Shown here: positions 1-10,080 of the stretch, piece by piece
Numbering within the stretch: position 1 is the first letter of the stretch
How the letters are laid out: each line of letters starts with the position of its first letter
Source of the DNA: Batillaria attramentaria
Taxonomy: Eukaryota > Mollusca > Gastropoda > Batillariidae
Length of the DNA stretch: 64,000 nucleotides
Assembly (NCBI GenBank): GCA_018292915.2
Contig: JACVVK020000385.1
Location: 347,001 to 411,000 of the forward strand
Direction: 5' to 3'
The notes under the pieces: model-generated
The model's database searches: none
What the model saw: the letters and a program-made list of their open reading frames with translations, nothing else
What the model was told of the DNA's origin: nothing
Position numbers and translations under genes: made by a program

Positions 1-1285
1 GTTAACTTTTTTTTGATACAATGGTTGACTGTGCATAATTAATAAATAAATTGTATTCATTCTTTATTGGATCTTTATTATTGGATCTTTGTTGCATCGG
101 ATCTTTGTTGTCTTCAGATCTTCATTGTCATCGGATCTTAGAAAAGTACAAATTGTACCGATTGCACAAATTTTCTTTGCTTCCAGAGTCATCCCTTTGG
201 TTACAGAGATGAGCTGTTGAGATCACCACCACTTAATTGCCACCAGTTGTGACTGCAGAAGGAGCAACCAACACATGATGTCACTATAGCCAAGCCTATC
301 CAGTCAGCACACCAGTAGCAGGACCTGGCCTAGCACAGTAAAGGTCGCCAATCTCCATTCAGTCAGTGCAACAGGTGTGGCGAGCTTTTGGACATCATCT
401 TCACTTCCACTTAGCATGCAAGACCAGCTAGTGTATCACGTGACCTTTACTGCAACTGTCTGCTTGGATCACAGGACCTTGTTTACAAAAGTGAGTGACA
501 TTGTCTGTACATAGACAGGAATACCTTATATGATTTCTTTTTAAGAAGAGTTCAGATATTAACAGTTGTTTCTTTTGAGGGAACTGTGCTAATTATATTC
601 ACTGCATCTATTTCCAGATTTACTGCTGGCACAGTGAGGTCATCATCTCCATGCAGTCAGTGCAACAGTTATGGAGTCCTGCTACATCATCTTCAATTCC
701 ATTCAGCAAGCAACACCAGATCATCACCCAGCAGTTATAGAGGTAGACCAATGACCAGATCATCACGTAGCAGTTTTAGAGGCAGATCACCAGATCACCA
801 CGCAACAGTTTCTGAGGCAGTTCTACGCCCTACTTGTCATCCAACATTTTAAGAGGCAAAACTACGGCCACATCATCGTCCAACAGTTTTACATGCAGAC
901 CTTCAGCCCACTTTTCATCCAGCAGTTTTAGAGACAGGCCTCTGGCTGTTTTGTCGCCCAGCAATTCTAGAGGCAGACCTTCGGCCTACTTGTGATCCAC
1001 TAGTTCTAGAGACAGACCTACATCCAGACCATCATCCAGCAACTGCACAGGCAGACCCACAGACTACTTTTCACCCAGCAGTTTTAGAGGCAGATCAACA
1101 GCACATTTCCAGTCAGCAAGCAAAACCAGTGTATCGCATCAGCTTCACTGCAACTGATGCTTGGTACACTGCACCACAGGACCTGGTCCAGAAAAATGAG
1201 TGGCAAAGACTAGACTATACATTGTCTATAGTGAATAAGTTATGTATGTTGAAGAAATTTAGGAACTGGATCTTGAGGATTCATT
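1..1285. repeat. Degenerate repetitive DNA left of the 39-bp minisatellite
   Basis: Short direct repeats of a GGATCTT-containing word run from about 60 to 140. From about 700 to 1100 there are diverged units built on CAGCAGTTTTAGAGGCAGACC, the same core as the minisatellite to the right. A segment near 330-490 (GCAGTCAGTGCAACAG followed by a TGACCTT word) recurs near 640-700 and 2770-2890, so the block is a higher-order degenerate repeat. The open frames here have no recognisable domain and I do not call them genes. Confidence 0.6.
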
Positions 1286-1460
1286 TTGAATGACCTTGAC
1301 TCAAGCTGTCTGTTTGAAAATTTTACATTGGCATTTTCTCAGTCTACAAACACCAGAGGTTTGAAACTTTGCATGACAGACATTGATAAGAACTTTACAG
1401 TATTCATTGGCCGCGTGTCAAGGTCAAGGCCATACAAGCTATTTTCGGACAGGCCAGCTT
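1286..1460 (+). repeat. Fragment of the TGACCTTGAC/AAGGTCAAGG repeat family
   Basis: This stretch carries the same ordered words as the tandem units at 19.75-20.7 kb: TGACCTTGACTCAAG, then a TTTTACATTGGCATTTTCTCAG stretch, then TTTGCATGA, ACATTGATAA and TCAAGGTCAAGGCCAT. It is a single isolated copy with no terminal inverted repeat visible. Confidence 0.7.
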
Positions 1461-1599
1461 TGGATGTTGCCACAATCACCAACTTGGCGCACCGGCAGTA
1501 GGACCAAGTACAGTGAAATCACAGTTTCCATGCAGTCACTGCAGGCCAAAGGCAAGATTATCACCACTTCAACTATGCCAGCAGTTTTAGAGTCAGACA

Positions 1600-2720
1600 T
1601 TTGGCGAGATCATCACCCAGCAGTTTCAGAGACAGACGTGGTGAGATCATCACCCAGCAGTTTCAGAGACAGACATGTGGCGAGATCACCACCCAGCCGT
1701 TTTAGAGACTAACGTGTGGCGAGATCACCACCCAGCAGTTTTAGAGACGTGGCGAGATCACCACCCAGCAGTTTTAGAGACATGTGGTGAGATCACCACC
1801 CAGCAGTTATACATGAGGCGAGATCACCACCCTGCAGTTTTAGAGACATGTGGCGAGATCACCCAGCAGTTTTAGGGACAGACACATGGCGAGATCATCA
1901 CACAGCAGTTTTAGAGGCAGACCTGCGGCGAGATCACCGCCCAGCAGTTTTACAGGCAGACCTGCGGCGAGATCACCGCCCAGCAGTTTTACAGGCAGAC
2001 CTGCGGCGAGATCACCGCCCAGCAGTTTTACAGGCAGACCTGCGGCGAGATCACTGCCCAGCAGTTTTACAGGCAGACCTGCGGCGAGATCACTGCCCAG
2101 CAGTTTTACAGGCAGACCTGCGGCGAGATCACCGCCCAGCAGTTTTACAGGCAGACCTGCGGCGAGATCACCGCCCAGCAGTTTTACAGGCAGACCAGTG
2201 ATATATTTGTCATTCAGCAGTTTTAGAGGCAAAACTACGCCCAGATCATTACCCTGCAATTTTAACAGCAGACCTGATGGCAGGTCGTCACCCAGCAATT
2301 TTACAGGCAGACCTATGGCCATCTCACCACCCAGCAGTTTCAGTGCCAGACCTATGGCCTATTTGTCATCCAGCAGTTTTAGAGAGACTTAGGGCCAGAT
2401 CGTCACCCAGCAGTTTTATAGGCAGACCTATGGCCTACTTATCACCCAGCAGTCGTAGAGACAGACCTGTGGCCAGATCACCACCCTGCAGTTTTACAGG
2501 CAGACCAATGATTTATTTGTCATTCAGCAGTTTTAGAGGCAGACCTATTGCCTACTTATAATCACCCAGCAGTGTTAGAGACAGACCTAGGGCTAGATCA
2601 TCACCCAGCATTTTACTGGGAGACCTACGGCCATGTTAAGCAGCAGTTTTACAGACAGATGGCCTACTTGTCACCCATTAGTTTCAGAGACAGACCTACG
2701 GCCAGATCATCATCTAGCAT
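1600..2720. repeat. Minisatellite with 39-bp units
   Basis: A tandem array with core CAGCAGTTTTACAGGCAGACC joined to a GCGGCGAGATCACCGCC-type spacer. Seven nearly identical units with exact 39-bp spacing lie at about 1921-2193. Flanking units are more diverged and some are truncated, for example the short TTTTAGAGACATGTGG units at 1740-1860. Further units occur at 3290-3370. Because 39 is a multiple of 3 and the unit lacks stops in several frames, long repetitive open frames appear on both strands. I read these as artefacts of periodicity. Confidence 0.9.
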
Positions 2721-3420
2721 CCATTTCCAGATTTACCACAGAGGTTGCCGGCACAGTGAGGTCATCTTCATGCAGTCAGTGCAACAGTTGTGGAGTCCTA
2801 CAAGATCATCCTCTGCAAGCAAGACCAGAATATCACATGACCTTCAAATCCACTGTCTGCATGGATCACAGGACTTGGTCCAGGAAAGTGAGTGAGTGGC
2901 AAATACGAGGCTGTACATAGAAAGGAAAAGTTCTGAAATTTAGGAAATAGATCTTGGTTTTTATTATTTTTGTTTTTGTTTTTATTTTTTAAGAACAGTT
3001 TAGATCTTAACCATTTTGTTGTTGTTGTTTTGCTTTTTTTTCCTGCTGTTTGTTTTTGTTTTTGATTTTTTAAGGAAACCTATGCTAATTGTATTCACTG
3101 CATCCATTTTCAGATTTACCACAGTCGTTTTTGAGACCAGCTGCAGGTGTTTACCAACAACCGCGAAAGATTGGACAGGCCAGAATATGACAACACCACA
3201 GTCACCAAACTGGCAGTAGGACCAAGTGGAGTACAGTGAGATCACAGTTTCCATGCAGTCGGTGCAGCCGTATGACAAGATTATCTCCCAGCCAGATCAT
3301 CACCCAGCAGTTTTACAGGCAGACCTTCGACCAGATATTCACCCAGCAGTTTTACAGGCAGATCTATGGCCAGATCATCAGTTATATTGAATTGAATTCA
3401 CAGAATGTTCTCTCACTAAA
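2721..3420. repeat. Degenerate repeat continuing from the minisatellite
   Basis: The stretch 2745-2900 repeats the GCAGTCAGTGCAACAG-type segment seen near 340 and 650. A T-rich stretch follows (2960-3070), then another copy of the CTAATTGTATTCACTGCATC word (compare 590 and 3085) and two more CAGCAGTTTTACAGGCAGA units at 3307-3365. No gene is supported. Confidence 0.6.
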
Positions 3421-3746
3421 CTAGTCGATCATTCAAATTCTACGACTGTTGGTACAACACTCTCCGCCCAATGTGTTCACCGCGTCACTGAGTACGCTTC
3501 TGTAGGCTCAGTGCCAGCATTTGAGATACTGTCGCTGTGCAGGTGTCTAGGTGGCGCAATGACCTACACCACAAAAACGGCTCAAAATGATCTGTGAGCA
3601 CTATTTAAATCACAAATGATTGTTCCTAATTGTGACATCTAGTGACACTTCAGTTTATGGCTAGTTGTTGATACTTCAGCCATGTGCCAGTGCTTGGGTG
3701 TGTGTGATGGGGACATTTTATTCCCTTCGGTCTGCATGAAATAATA
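3421..3746. other. Intergenic stretch with nothing recognised
   Basis: I see no coding exon, tRNA-like promoter or tandem repeat between the minisatellite block and the inverted-repeat element that starts at 3747. Confidence 0.4.
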
Positions 3747-4073
3747 AGGCAAAAAAAAATATATATTGTTGTTTCTGGTAACCCGACCGACCCTATTTTT
3801 TCCCCCCGACCCCCCCAAAATTTTTGGCTGCTGGAAAAAAAAAAAAAGAAGAAAAAATACAAGCACGACCAGTTTGGGTTTTCATGCGCCCGTCGTCGGG
3901 GAAGTCGTGCGCCATTGTGGACCCAAGATTGGTGACACAGCTTGTACAGCTACCATTTTCAGCAGACAGTATGGTAAGATAGTACTATAATATTAAATAC
4001 AGTTTCACAGAGCATCATTTCTTATTAATACGAGGGCTGTTCAATTATTATTGGGAATGCTACCATTACTCAC

Positions 4074-4313
4074 CACACCCTCAGGAAGCCAGCATCCAGC
4101 ACCACACGCCAAGCCCTGACATGGAACCCGCAGGGGAAAAGGAAGAGAGGCCGGCCTCGCAACAGCTGGAGGCGGGACACTGAGGCAGAGCTATGTAAGC
4201 AGGGAACCAACTGGACTGGAGTGGCAAGACTAGCCCAGAACAGAGTGCGATGGCGAAGGGTTGTCGATGGCCTATGCTCCACGTGGAGCCAAGGGCCTAA
4301 GTAAGTAAGTACG
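4074..4313 (+). mobile_element. 5'-truncated non-LTR retrotransposon 3' end nested in the mariner
   Basis: The plus strand reads, in one frame up to a TAA near 4299, a basic C-terminal segment with GKRKRGRPRNSWRRD, then NWTGVARLAQNRVRW and VVDGLCST. This is the usual C-terminal tail of invertebrate LINE reverse transcriptases. It ends in a GTAA-repeat tail (GTAAGTAAGTA). A 13-bp direct repeat, TACCATTACTCAC, flanks it at 4061-4073 and 4314-4326 and is a convincing target-site duplication. It is severely 5'-truncated, as is common for LINEs. Confidence 0.88.
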
Positions 4314-4355
4314 TACCATTACTCACGTGTCTTGCATCGGATCGACTCCAAACTT

Positions 4356-5418
4356 CTACATCCCCTCGAAGTATTCACCCTTGGCCCGAATGCACGTTTC
4401 CAGTCTTGTTCGCCACATATGAAGCGCCCTCTGGTACTCTTCCCTCGGGATACCCTCGAGCTCTGATTTCACGGCTTTTGAGAGGTCTTGGGTTCGATCA
4501 AACTTGCGTCCAGCGAGTCGCTCTTTCAAGATAAGAAAGAGCCAGAAGTCACACGGTGCCAAGTCCGGACTGTAGGGGGGATGGGCCAAGACTTTGATCT
4601 CTCTTTCCTCTAGGAAGGTCGTGGTGATCTTGGCTTTGTGGGGGGCTGCATTATCATGCAGCATTAAGGTCCTTGAGGTTCCAACGGTTGGGCGCTGCTC
4701 GCAGATCGCATCCACCACTTTCCAGAGCACCACTTTGGTATAGTACGTGGCAGTGATGGAAGCCTTCGTCGGAAGAATATCAAGAGCCACGACGCCTTGG
4801 GTGCTGAAGAAAAATAGAGAAAAGACGCGTCCGGCTCTGAAATCCTGGCCTCAGGAAAACTGGTCGGTCTCCATCTGGGCCTACCCACACCCGGTTGCAG
4901 CGTTTGTTGGGGATGCCGTAAAACGTGAGCCAAGATTCATCACCGGTCACTATGTCACACAGGCGTTTTGGTCCATTTGGCTCAAAATCTTGAAGCAGTT
5001 GGTGTGAGCAATCAACCCGCCGTTTCTTTTGTTCGTCAGTTAAGAGATGGGGTACCCATCTTGCAGCCAAGTTTCTCATTTGAAGATCTTCATGCAGAAT
5101 GCTGTGTATGGTGCCGATAGAGAGGTCACATGCTTCACTCAACTCGCGTATGGTCGAATGTGGGTCTTCGTCAATCAGGCTTTTCACAAGGGTAATGTTT
5201 CTTTCGTTCCGAGCTGAGAGTGGACGGCCAGGACTGGTACCTGAGCTTGAAGGCCCTTGGTCAGTTAGAAAAGCTTCGACCCATCTGTAAACTGTGCTCT
5301 TACCGACACACTTGGCTCCAAAAACAGCTTACAAATCTTGAAGGATTTTCTTGCCATTGTCTCCGAGTTTTAGCCTCATGAATGTGTAGAAGCGAAAATG
5401 CTCATTCTCGGCGTCCAT
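4356..5418 (-). pseudogene. Broken mariner transposase
   Basis: Reading on the minus strand from ATG at 5418 (MDAENEHFRFY...) the frame meets a stop near 5331, then continues through a helix-turn-helix-like region (STVYRWVEAF, TIRELSEACDLS) to VTGDESW, the first catalytic Asp. A frameshift near 4790-4800 separates this from the second half, which has HDNAAPHKA and HPPYSPDLAPCDFWLF. The spacing between the last two catalytic Asp residues is 34, the mariner D,D34D signature. With at least one stop and one frameshift it cannot make an intact enzyme. Confidence 0.92.
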
Positions 5419-5762
5419 GGTTTTCTGGCTCAGCAGTTTGGATGACGATTTTAATGAGGTCATACTCCAAAATGCGTCATGTTGTCATCATTCTTTTCTG
5501 CATGTTTATAGGGCTTGAGTCAGATTTTCTTTTGGTATAAAATTATTTTCTGTGCGATGTTTACTTATAAAATGGCAGGCCCATTCCCATTAATATTTGA
5601 ACAGCCCTCGTACCCTGTTTCTTTGTTCTTGGATATGTGTGTTTGTGTGGAGGGGGGGGGGGGGGTAAAAAAAAAAACCCTACCTACCTACCATGTTACC
5701 AGAAACAACAATATATATATTTTTTTGCCTAAATTCATTCTCTCTCTCTCTCTCTCTAGCGC

Positions 5763-5764
5763 AC

Positions 5765-5846
<82 letters not shown>
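5763..5846. repeat. (AC)n microsatellite
   Basis: About 80 bp of almost pure AC dinucleotide, preceded by a short CT run (5740-5757). Confidence 0.97.
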
Positions 5847-5847
<1 letters not shown>

Positions 5848-6343
5848 CTGATCTAGAAATCTTTCCTTACACAATTCATACATGCACATTTTCCTACAAT
5901 GGGCATGCTTCCACAATTAATTCAATTATATTATGTTCATGAGAACATTCGTGGTAGGTATAAACAGAAACAGCAATAGAACGTCAATTCCTACTGCCTG
6001 CCCAACAAAAATAACTGCCAGATCACAATACAGTATATCATGAATCATATGGCTGAACACACGCATGGAGGTGGCAACAGACAAAATTTTAATCAGAAAT
6101 GCATGCTTTCCTCAGACTGTAGATATTGTCCATACTATTTGAACATGGTCAGGAGTACAGAGGAGAGTCGAGTGAGTGTGACATGAGTACCCAGTTTGCA
6201 GCAAAGTCATAAATAAATAATCCTGACCAGCTCTCATTTATTAGTTTGCTCTTGGCGGCATGATCGAGTATCTAGTGGGCTGATCGGCACGCAAACCAGT
6301 AGAGCTGTGAACCAATTCAAAATTCCAAACCGGTTTTTTAAAC
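5847..6343. other. Intergenic stretch with nothing recognised
   Basis: Unique-looking AT-rich sequence. I see no exon, repeat or RNA gene. Confidence 0.4.
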
Positions 6344-6554
6344 TTCAAACCGGTTTTTTAATCCGGTGTTTTTTTCCGGTTCAGTCATCACCACAAAAGT
6401 GCATCGGCGATCAGGCTGCAGTAAACTGATTGTTTCTTTAGCCAGGATTTATTTTTGACGACTAGCAATCAGTTTACTGCAGCCTGATCGCCGATGCACT
6501 TTTGTGGTGATGACTGAACCGGAAAAAAACACCGGATTAAAAAACCGGTTTGAA
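6344..6554. repeat. Perfect 89-bp inverted repeat (hairpin) with 33-bp loop
   Basis: The left arm (6344-6432) and right arm (6466-6554) are exact reverse complements over 89 bases, including equal homopolymer lengths (6 T versus 6 A and 7 T versus 7 A). The arms contain CCGGTT, ATCCGGTG and a CATCGGCGATCAGGCTGCAG segment. No target duplication is obvious. Confidence 0.95.
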
Positions 6555-6569
6555 CAAAACGAACAAACA

Positions 6570-6680
6570 AGAAAAAAGAGGAGGAGGAGGAGAAGAAGAA
6601 CTTGTAAGAAGAAGGAGGAGAAGAAGAAGAGGACGAAGAAAGAAAGAAGGAAGGAAAGAAAGAAAGAAAGCAAATCTAAA
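6570..6680 (+). repeat. Purine-rich (GAA/GGA) low-complexity tract
   Basis: About 110 bp of nearly pure A/G on the plus strand. It encodes a Lys/Arg-rich open frame that I regard as spurious. Confidence 0.85.
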
Positions 6681-6699
6681 GTTTTGACCACTTAGCTGT

Positions 6700-7236
6700 A
6701 TTTTCTTGAACAAAAACTTCTCAAACGCAACCTGACCATAATTCCCCCCCCCCCCCCCAAAAAAAAAATAAACTTACTTCAGCCCATAATTAATATTTTA
6801 AGTCCTCTGCTCTAGAGGGCTTGGGCCTAAATGTGAAATTAAGGGTTTTTTTCTAAAATAAAAGCATCCACTAATCATACTGAACGCGAAATAATTTAAA
6901 AAAAAAAAACAGCAGAGGAACAGGACACGGCTATTGCAACAAACTGAATAAAGCACACCCAGGGTATTCTCCACTGTTGGAGGTACAGCTGTTGATCAGA
7001 GAGCTAGCTTGACTACATATTCTTCTTCAACCAGCAGTTTCACATCAATGCGGAAAAAATGTCAACAACATCCCCCCCCCCCACTCCTCCCCCAACCCCA
7101 GCTTAGGTTACAGAGTAGGATACAGACGAGACTACAAGATCTGCAGATACGTTATAAGAATTCCAGCGGCCGCCAAGAAGAAATTAGAAGAAAAAAGATG
7201 ACTTGCGTAACTTTAGTACGTGTACGTACTATGACC
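6700..7236. other. Intergenic stretch with homopolymer runs
   Basis: Contains a C15/A9 run at 6746-6769 and other short homopolymers. No gene or clear repeat family is seen. Confidence 0.4.
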
Positions 7237-7316
7237 AAAACACCGGTTTGCGGCAACTCGAACCGGTTCGGCGAACCGGTTCAAATGGGAACCGGTTGTA
7301 ACCGGTAAACCGGTTA
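7237..7316. repeat. Cluster of palindromic ACCGGT motifs
   Basis: Seven ACCGGT-type words lie in about 80 bp, several as the 8-bp palindrome AACCGGTT. More occur at 6328-6376 and in the hairpin arms, so the cluster and the hairpin may be the two sides of one element. Confidence 0.7.
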
Positions 7317-7320
7317 ATAT

Positions 7321-7743
7321 GCACGTCGGTCCGTTTAGTGGACTAACCGCGTTTATCCCCTATACGGGCAGATAGGCGGGAAAAATCGGTATCAGTGCAC
7401 GTCAATCCGGTTAGCCTGTCCTATACGGATTTTCGCGTTTAAAGTTATCGCACCTCTGGGGGTCCGATAGCGGGCCTAAACGCGTGTAAATATGGCGGCA
7501 CTTTTGTTTTTCCAAGCACGACTACGAAGAAACCGAATTTTCCGGGACCGTACTAATCCCTTCGACACGTACGACGACAGAGAAGAGTGTGTGTGTGTGC
7601 CGTGTGTGTGTGTGTGTGTGTGTGCGTGCCGGCGTGTGCCGTGTGCGTCCCGGCGTGTGTGCGTCAGTGCGTGTGTCAGTGTGTGTGTGTGGGGGGGGGG
7701 GGGGTGTCAGTGTGTGTGTGCGTGCGTGTGTCCGCAGTGCGTG

Positions 7744-7788
<45 letters not shown>

Positions 7789-8242
7789 TATCATAGACAG
7801 AAAATGTGAGTATAAATTAATTATTGATTTCATCATTTCGGCTGTTATCAGGTGATCTCATTATTCTGTGACGCGGACCTCGTCTTCATCAACTGTGTGG
7901 CCAAGTGGCCAGGGAGCGTGCACAATGCGAGGGTGTTGCGTTATGGTGGCGCTGTGGCTGCTGAAAACGGTCATATGTTCTACTTGCAGCTCTTCAAGTA
8001 GTATTCTAACGTGCTCAGCACTGAAGTTACCTATTCTGGCCCTTTTTCCGACTTTCTCCGTCATGCTGCAAATTTCAGAAACTTCCACGTGTAGTTGGAT
8101 TAAACCGAAAGCACACAGCGGAGCGGGTTTTCCCAGTAATCTATAAATATCTCACCTTTCACTTGGCGTTTAGCTATACGTTTCCGTTTAGCGCGTCGTG
8201 CATACCAAATCCGGTTAGGGTTTATACGCGGTTAGGGCCCGC
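7321..8242 (+). mobile_element. Internally deleted PIF/Harbinger element, copy 1
   Basis: The plus strand has a transposase N-terminus starting with ATG at 7492 (MAALLFFQ, then [17 protein letters not shown]), typical of HARBI1-like proteins. After a (GT)n block at about 7588-7788, a catalytic-core scrap reads CDADLVFINC then KWPGSVHNARVL from 7866. The minus strand carries the start of the second Harbinger protein, a Myb/SANT-like ORF (GNFSAEHVRILLEEL, about 7960-8088). Flanks are rich in TAAACGCG words. Most of the transposase is missing. Confidence 0.82.
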
Positions 8243-8564
8243 GGGGCCGTATTCTCGTTTGGCGGGCTAAACGCGCTTAGCGGGTTAAACGCGTTTATCA
8301 CCTAAACGGGCGGATAAACGGAAAATTTCGGTATTCTCGTCTCTCTGGATAGCCTATCCTAAACGGATTTCCGCGTTTAAAGTTAGCGCACCTGTGAAGG
8401 TGCGATAGCGGGCTTAAACGCGCATAAATATGGCGGCAGTTTTGTTTTTCCAGGCAAGACAGCGGCGGCAATTGCGGAGAAACAGGATTTTTCGAGATAG
8501 GAAGAACCCATTTGACACCTACGACGATTACGAAGTGTTCCGCAAGTTCAGATTTAGACGGCAT

Positions 8565-8599
<35 letters not shown>

Positions 8600-9337
8600 G
8601 CACGCACGAACGCTCGCACGCACGCTCGCACGCACGCTCGCTCGCACGCACGCACGCACGAACGCATGCACGCACACCCACGGACGCACGCACGTACACA
8701 CACACAAACGCGCGCGCGCGAGTAGGTTACATAGGCCTACAGAGCTTGCAAGCGGCGATGTGCACTGTGTTCCGATCCCGTTTTATAAAATGCAAAACAG
8801 AAAGTATTAGGTGGGTGGGGGTTGAGAATATATAACACTGGTAAGTGTTGTGTGGTTGTAATATTCGTGTTTGGAAAGGGAAAAAATGGTTAAGGTGGGA
8901 TTCTAACCCCCCAGTGCGAATCCATACTTCTGTTTTACTGTCACGAGTGATGGTGGCACTGAGGCTGCTACACAGCGTAGCGTAGTCCATCTGCATTAAT
9001 TTTCCTCCAGGAGCACTCGAACTTCTTCCGTGCTAAAATTCGCCTTTCTTGCACGTTTAGTCTTCTCCATGGCTGCCGAAAATCTCAAGGAGAAATGAAA
9101 GCAAATCATTTCTACGTGCTGAAATGCTCTAAACCGAAAGAATCTATTCCAAGAATCTATGAATATCTAAACCGCTTCCGGCACGGAACAAAGGCGCGGT
9201 TAGCTATACGGTTCCGTTTAGCGCGACGTGAATACCAATATCGGATAGGAACTATACGCGTTTAGGGCCCGTATAGCTAACTGCGTTTAAGCTCTATACG
9301 CGTTTAAGCTAACCAGTTCGAACAAGAATACGGCCCC
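8243..9337 (+). mobile_element. Internally deleted PIF/Harbinger element, copy 2
   Basis: Starts GGGGCCGTATTCTCGTT at 8243 and ends with the matching inverted sequence at 9337 (reverse complement GGGGCCGTATTCTTGTT). It has the same layout as copy 1: an N-terminal transposase segment from ATG 8430 ([30 protein letters not shown]), then a CA/GCAC simple repeat at 8565-8730, then a Myb/SANT-like start on the minus strand (MEKTKRARKANFS, about 9070-9010). No clear 3-bp target duplication can be assigned because the left side joins copy 1. Confidence 0.82.
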
Positions 9338-9340
9338 AGT

Positions 9341-9605
9341 ATGCATTTCATGCGAAGAAGTGTGAGCTCCACCCTACCCAATGCAGGAGTAACAAATTAT
9401 GCTTATTCGAACACGTTGCCTGTTTCTTCTCACTGAGTGTGAAGTGGATCTGTTTGTGTAACCTGCCCATGGCAGTCTGACTGGACTGAATAGCGTTCAG
9501 CTGGACTGTTCAGTCCCATTGCCCCATAACCGGCCCCTTAGGGCTGTCTCCGTCACTCTTGTGGAGTAGGACGTGACATCCAACTAACCAACCAACCACG
9601 GGTAT
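9341..9605 (+). mobile_element. SINE-like repeat family E, copy 1
   Basis: Ordered words (GTGTGAGCTCCACCCTACCC, GGATCTGTTTGTGTAAC, GGCAGTCTGACTGGACTGA, TTAGGGCTGTCTC, ending CCAACTAACCAACC) recur at 26.70-27.06 kb. The head resembles a degenerate tRNA-derived part, but I cannot identify the A and B boxes with certainty. Confidence 0.65.
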
Positions 9606-9884
9606 CTCAAAAATGGGACGCTGGGCATAATGAATTAATGAGCACGTGTCCGACATTCGGCGGAACTTCAGGGAGCGCCACCGACATTTTATCTTTGCGA
9701 TCACTCAGTATGCGCGTGGCATGCGTAACCAAAAGGGTCACGTAACGGCGGTCCACATTTCAGATAAGCTTAAGCATTGAGATTTCCTTCTCATAACTCG
9801 AGTGTGATTATTGTTGGCTTCACCAGCATTAACCCCTTTGAATCCCAGTTTTTGCGCAAGGGGTTGTCCTTGTGAATCAAAAGG

Positions 9885-10080
9885 ACCACGTATTTTTGGG
9901 GTGGGTGTTTGGAAGGTTAACGTCCTTTTCTTTTTCATGGGTGATATCAAAGACGGGCCAAGGAGGAAAAGGTCAGCACAAATACTTGGTCCCAGCCGGG
10001 ATTCGAACTCACGACCCTTCCCTAGTTTCTCAATTATCCACGTTCCGATCTGTATCTTTGGACACTGACCACACAAGCAT
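9885..10080 (-). mobile_element. tRNA-derived SINE family C, partial copy
   Basis: Reading on the minus strand, this has the B-box-like GAGTTCGAATCCCGGCTGGG (10016-9990 area), then the body with GCCCGTCTTTGATATCACCC and AACGTTAACC tail words. It matches family C at 13.15 and 63.33 kb. The A-box side is diverged or missing. Confidence 0.65.

Larger units (their letters stand above)
4031..5610 (-). mobile_element. mariner-family (Tc1/mariner) DNA transposon with TIRs and TA target site
   Basis: Both ends carry a terminal inverted repeat beginning CGAGGGCTGTTCAA and extending about 30 bp with a few mismatches. TA dinucleotides flank both sides (4029-4030 and 5611-5612), the target duplication expected of Tc1/mariner. 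The transposase reading frame is on the minus strand and is broken. The element is about 1.58 kb, of which about 250 bp near the left end is a later LINE insertion; without it the size matches a typical 1.3-kb mariner. Confidence 0.92.
3747..5730. mobile_element. Outer inverted-repeat element split by a mariner insertion
   Basis: The left end (3747-3782) and right end (5695-5730) are reverse complements over about 36 bp, from AGGCAAAAAA to CTGGTAAC. Similarity continues inward with gaps: a CCGACCGACCC/poly-T/poly-C stretch on the left mirrors a GGGGG/poly-A/CCTACCTACC stretch on the right. The interior is only about 250 bp on the left and 80 bp on the right of the mariner, so the original looks like a short non-autonomous (MITE-like) element. 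No coding capacity of its own is seen. Confidence 0.6.

Noticed and set aside
1850..2392. 180-codon Ser/Pro/Arg-rich open frame on the plus strand and a 160-codon frame on the minus strand
   Set aside because: Both are products of the 39-bp tandem repeat, whose length is a multiple of three; several frames are open at once and none has a domain or plausible splice context.
5515..5856. 113-codon open frame ending in poly(Thr-His)
   Set aside because: Its second half is the (AC)n microsatellite and the first half spans the mariner right TIR.
6504..6695. Lys/Arg-rich open frame
   Set aside because: It is only the purine-rich low-complexity tract and one arm of the hairpin.
7587..7855. Cys/Val-rich open frames that look like a cysteine-rich secreted peptide
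   Set aside because: They are (TG)n repeats read in frame. The same applies to frames at 22.0-22.9, 23.4-23.65 and 24.0-24.2 kb, so no conotoxin-like or other cysteine-rich gene is supported.
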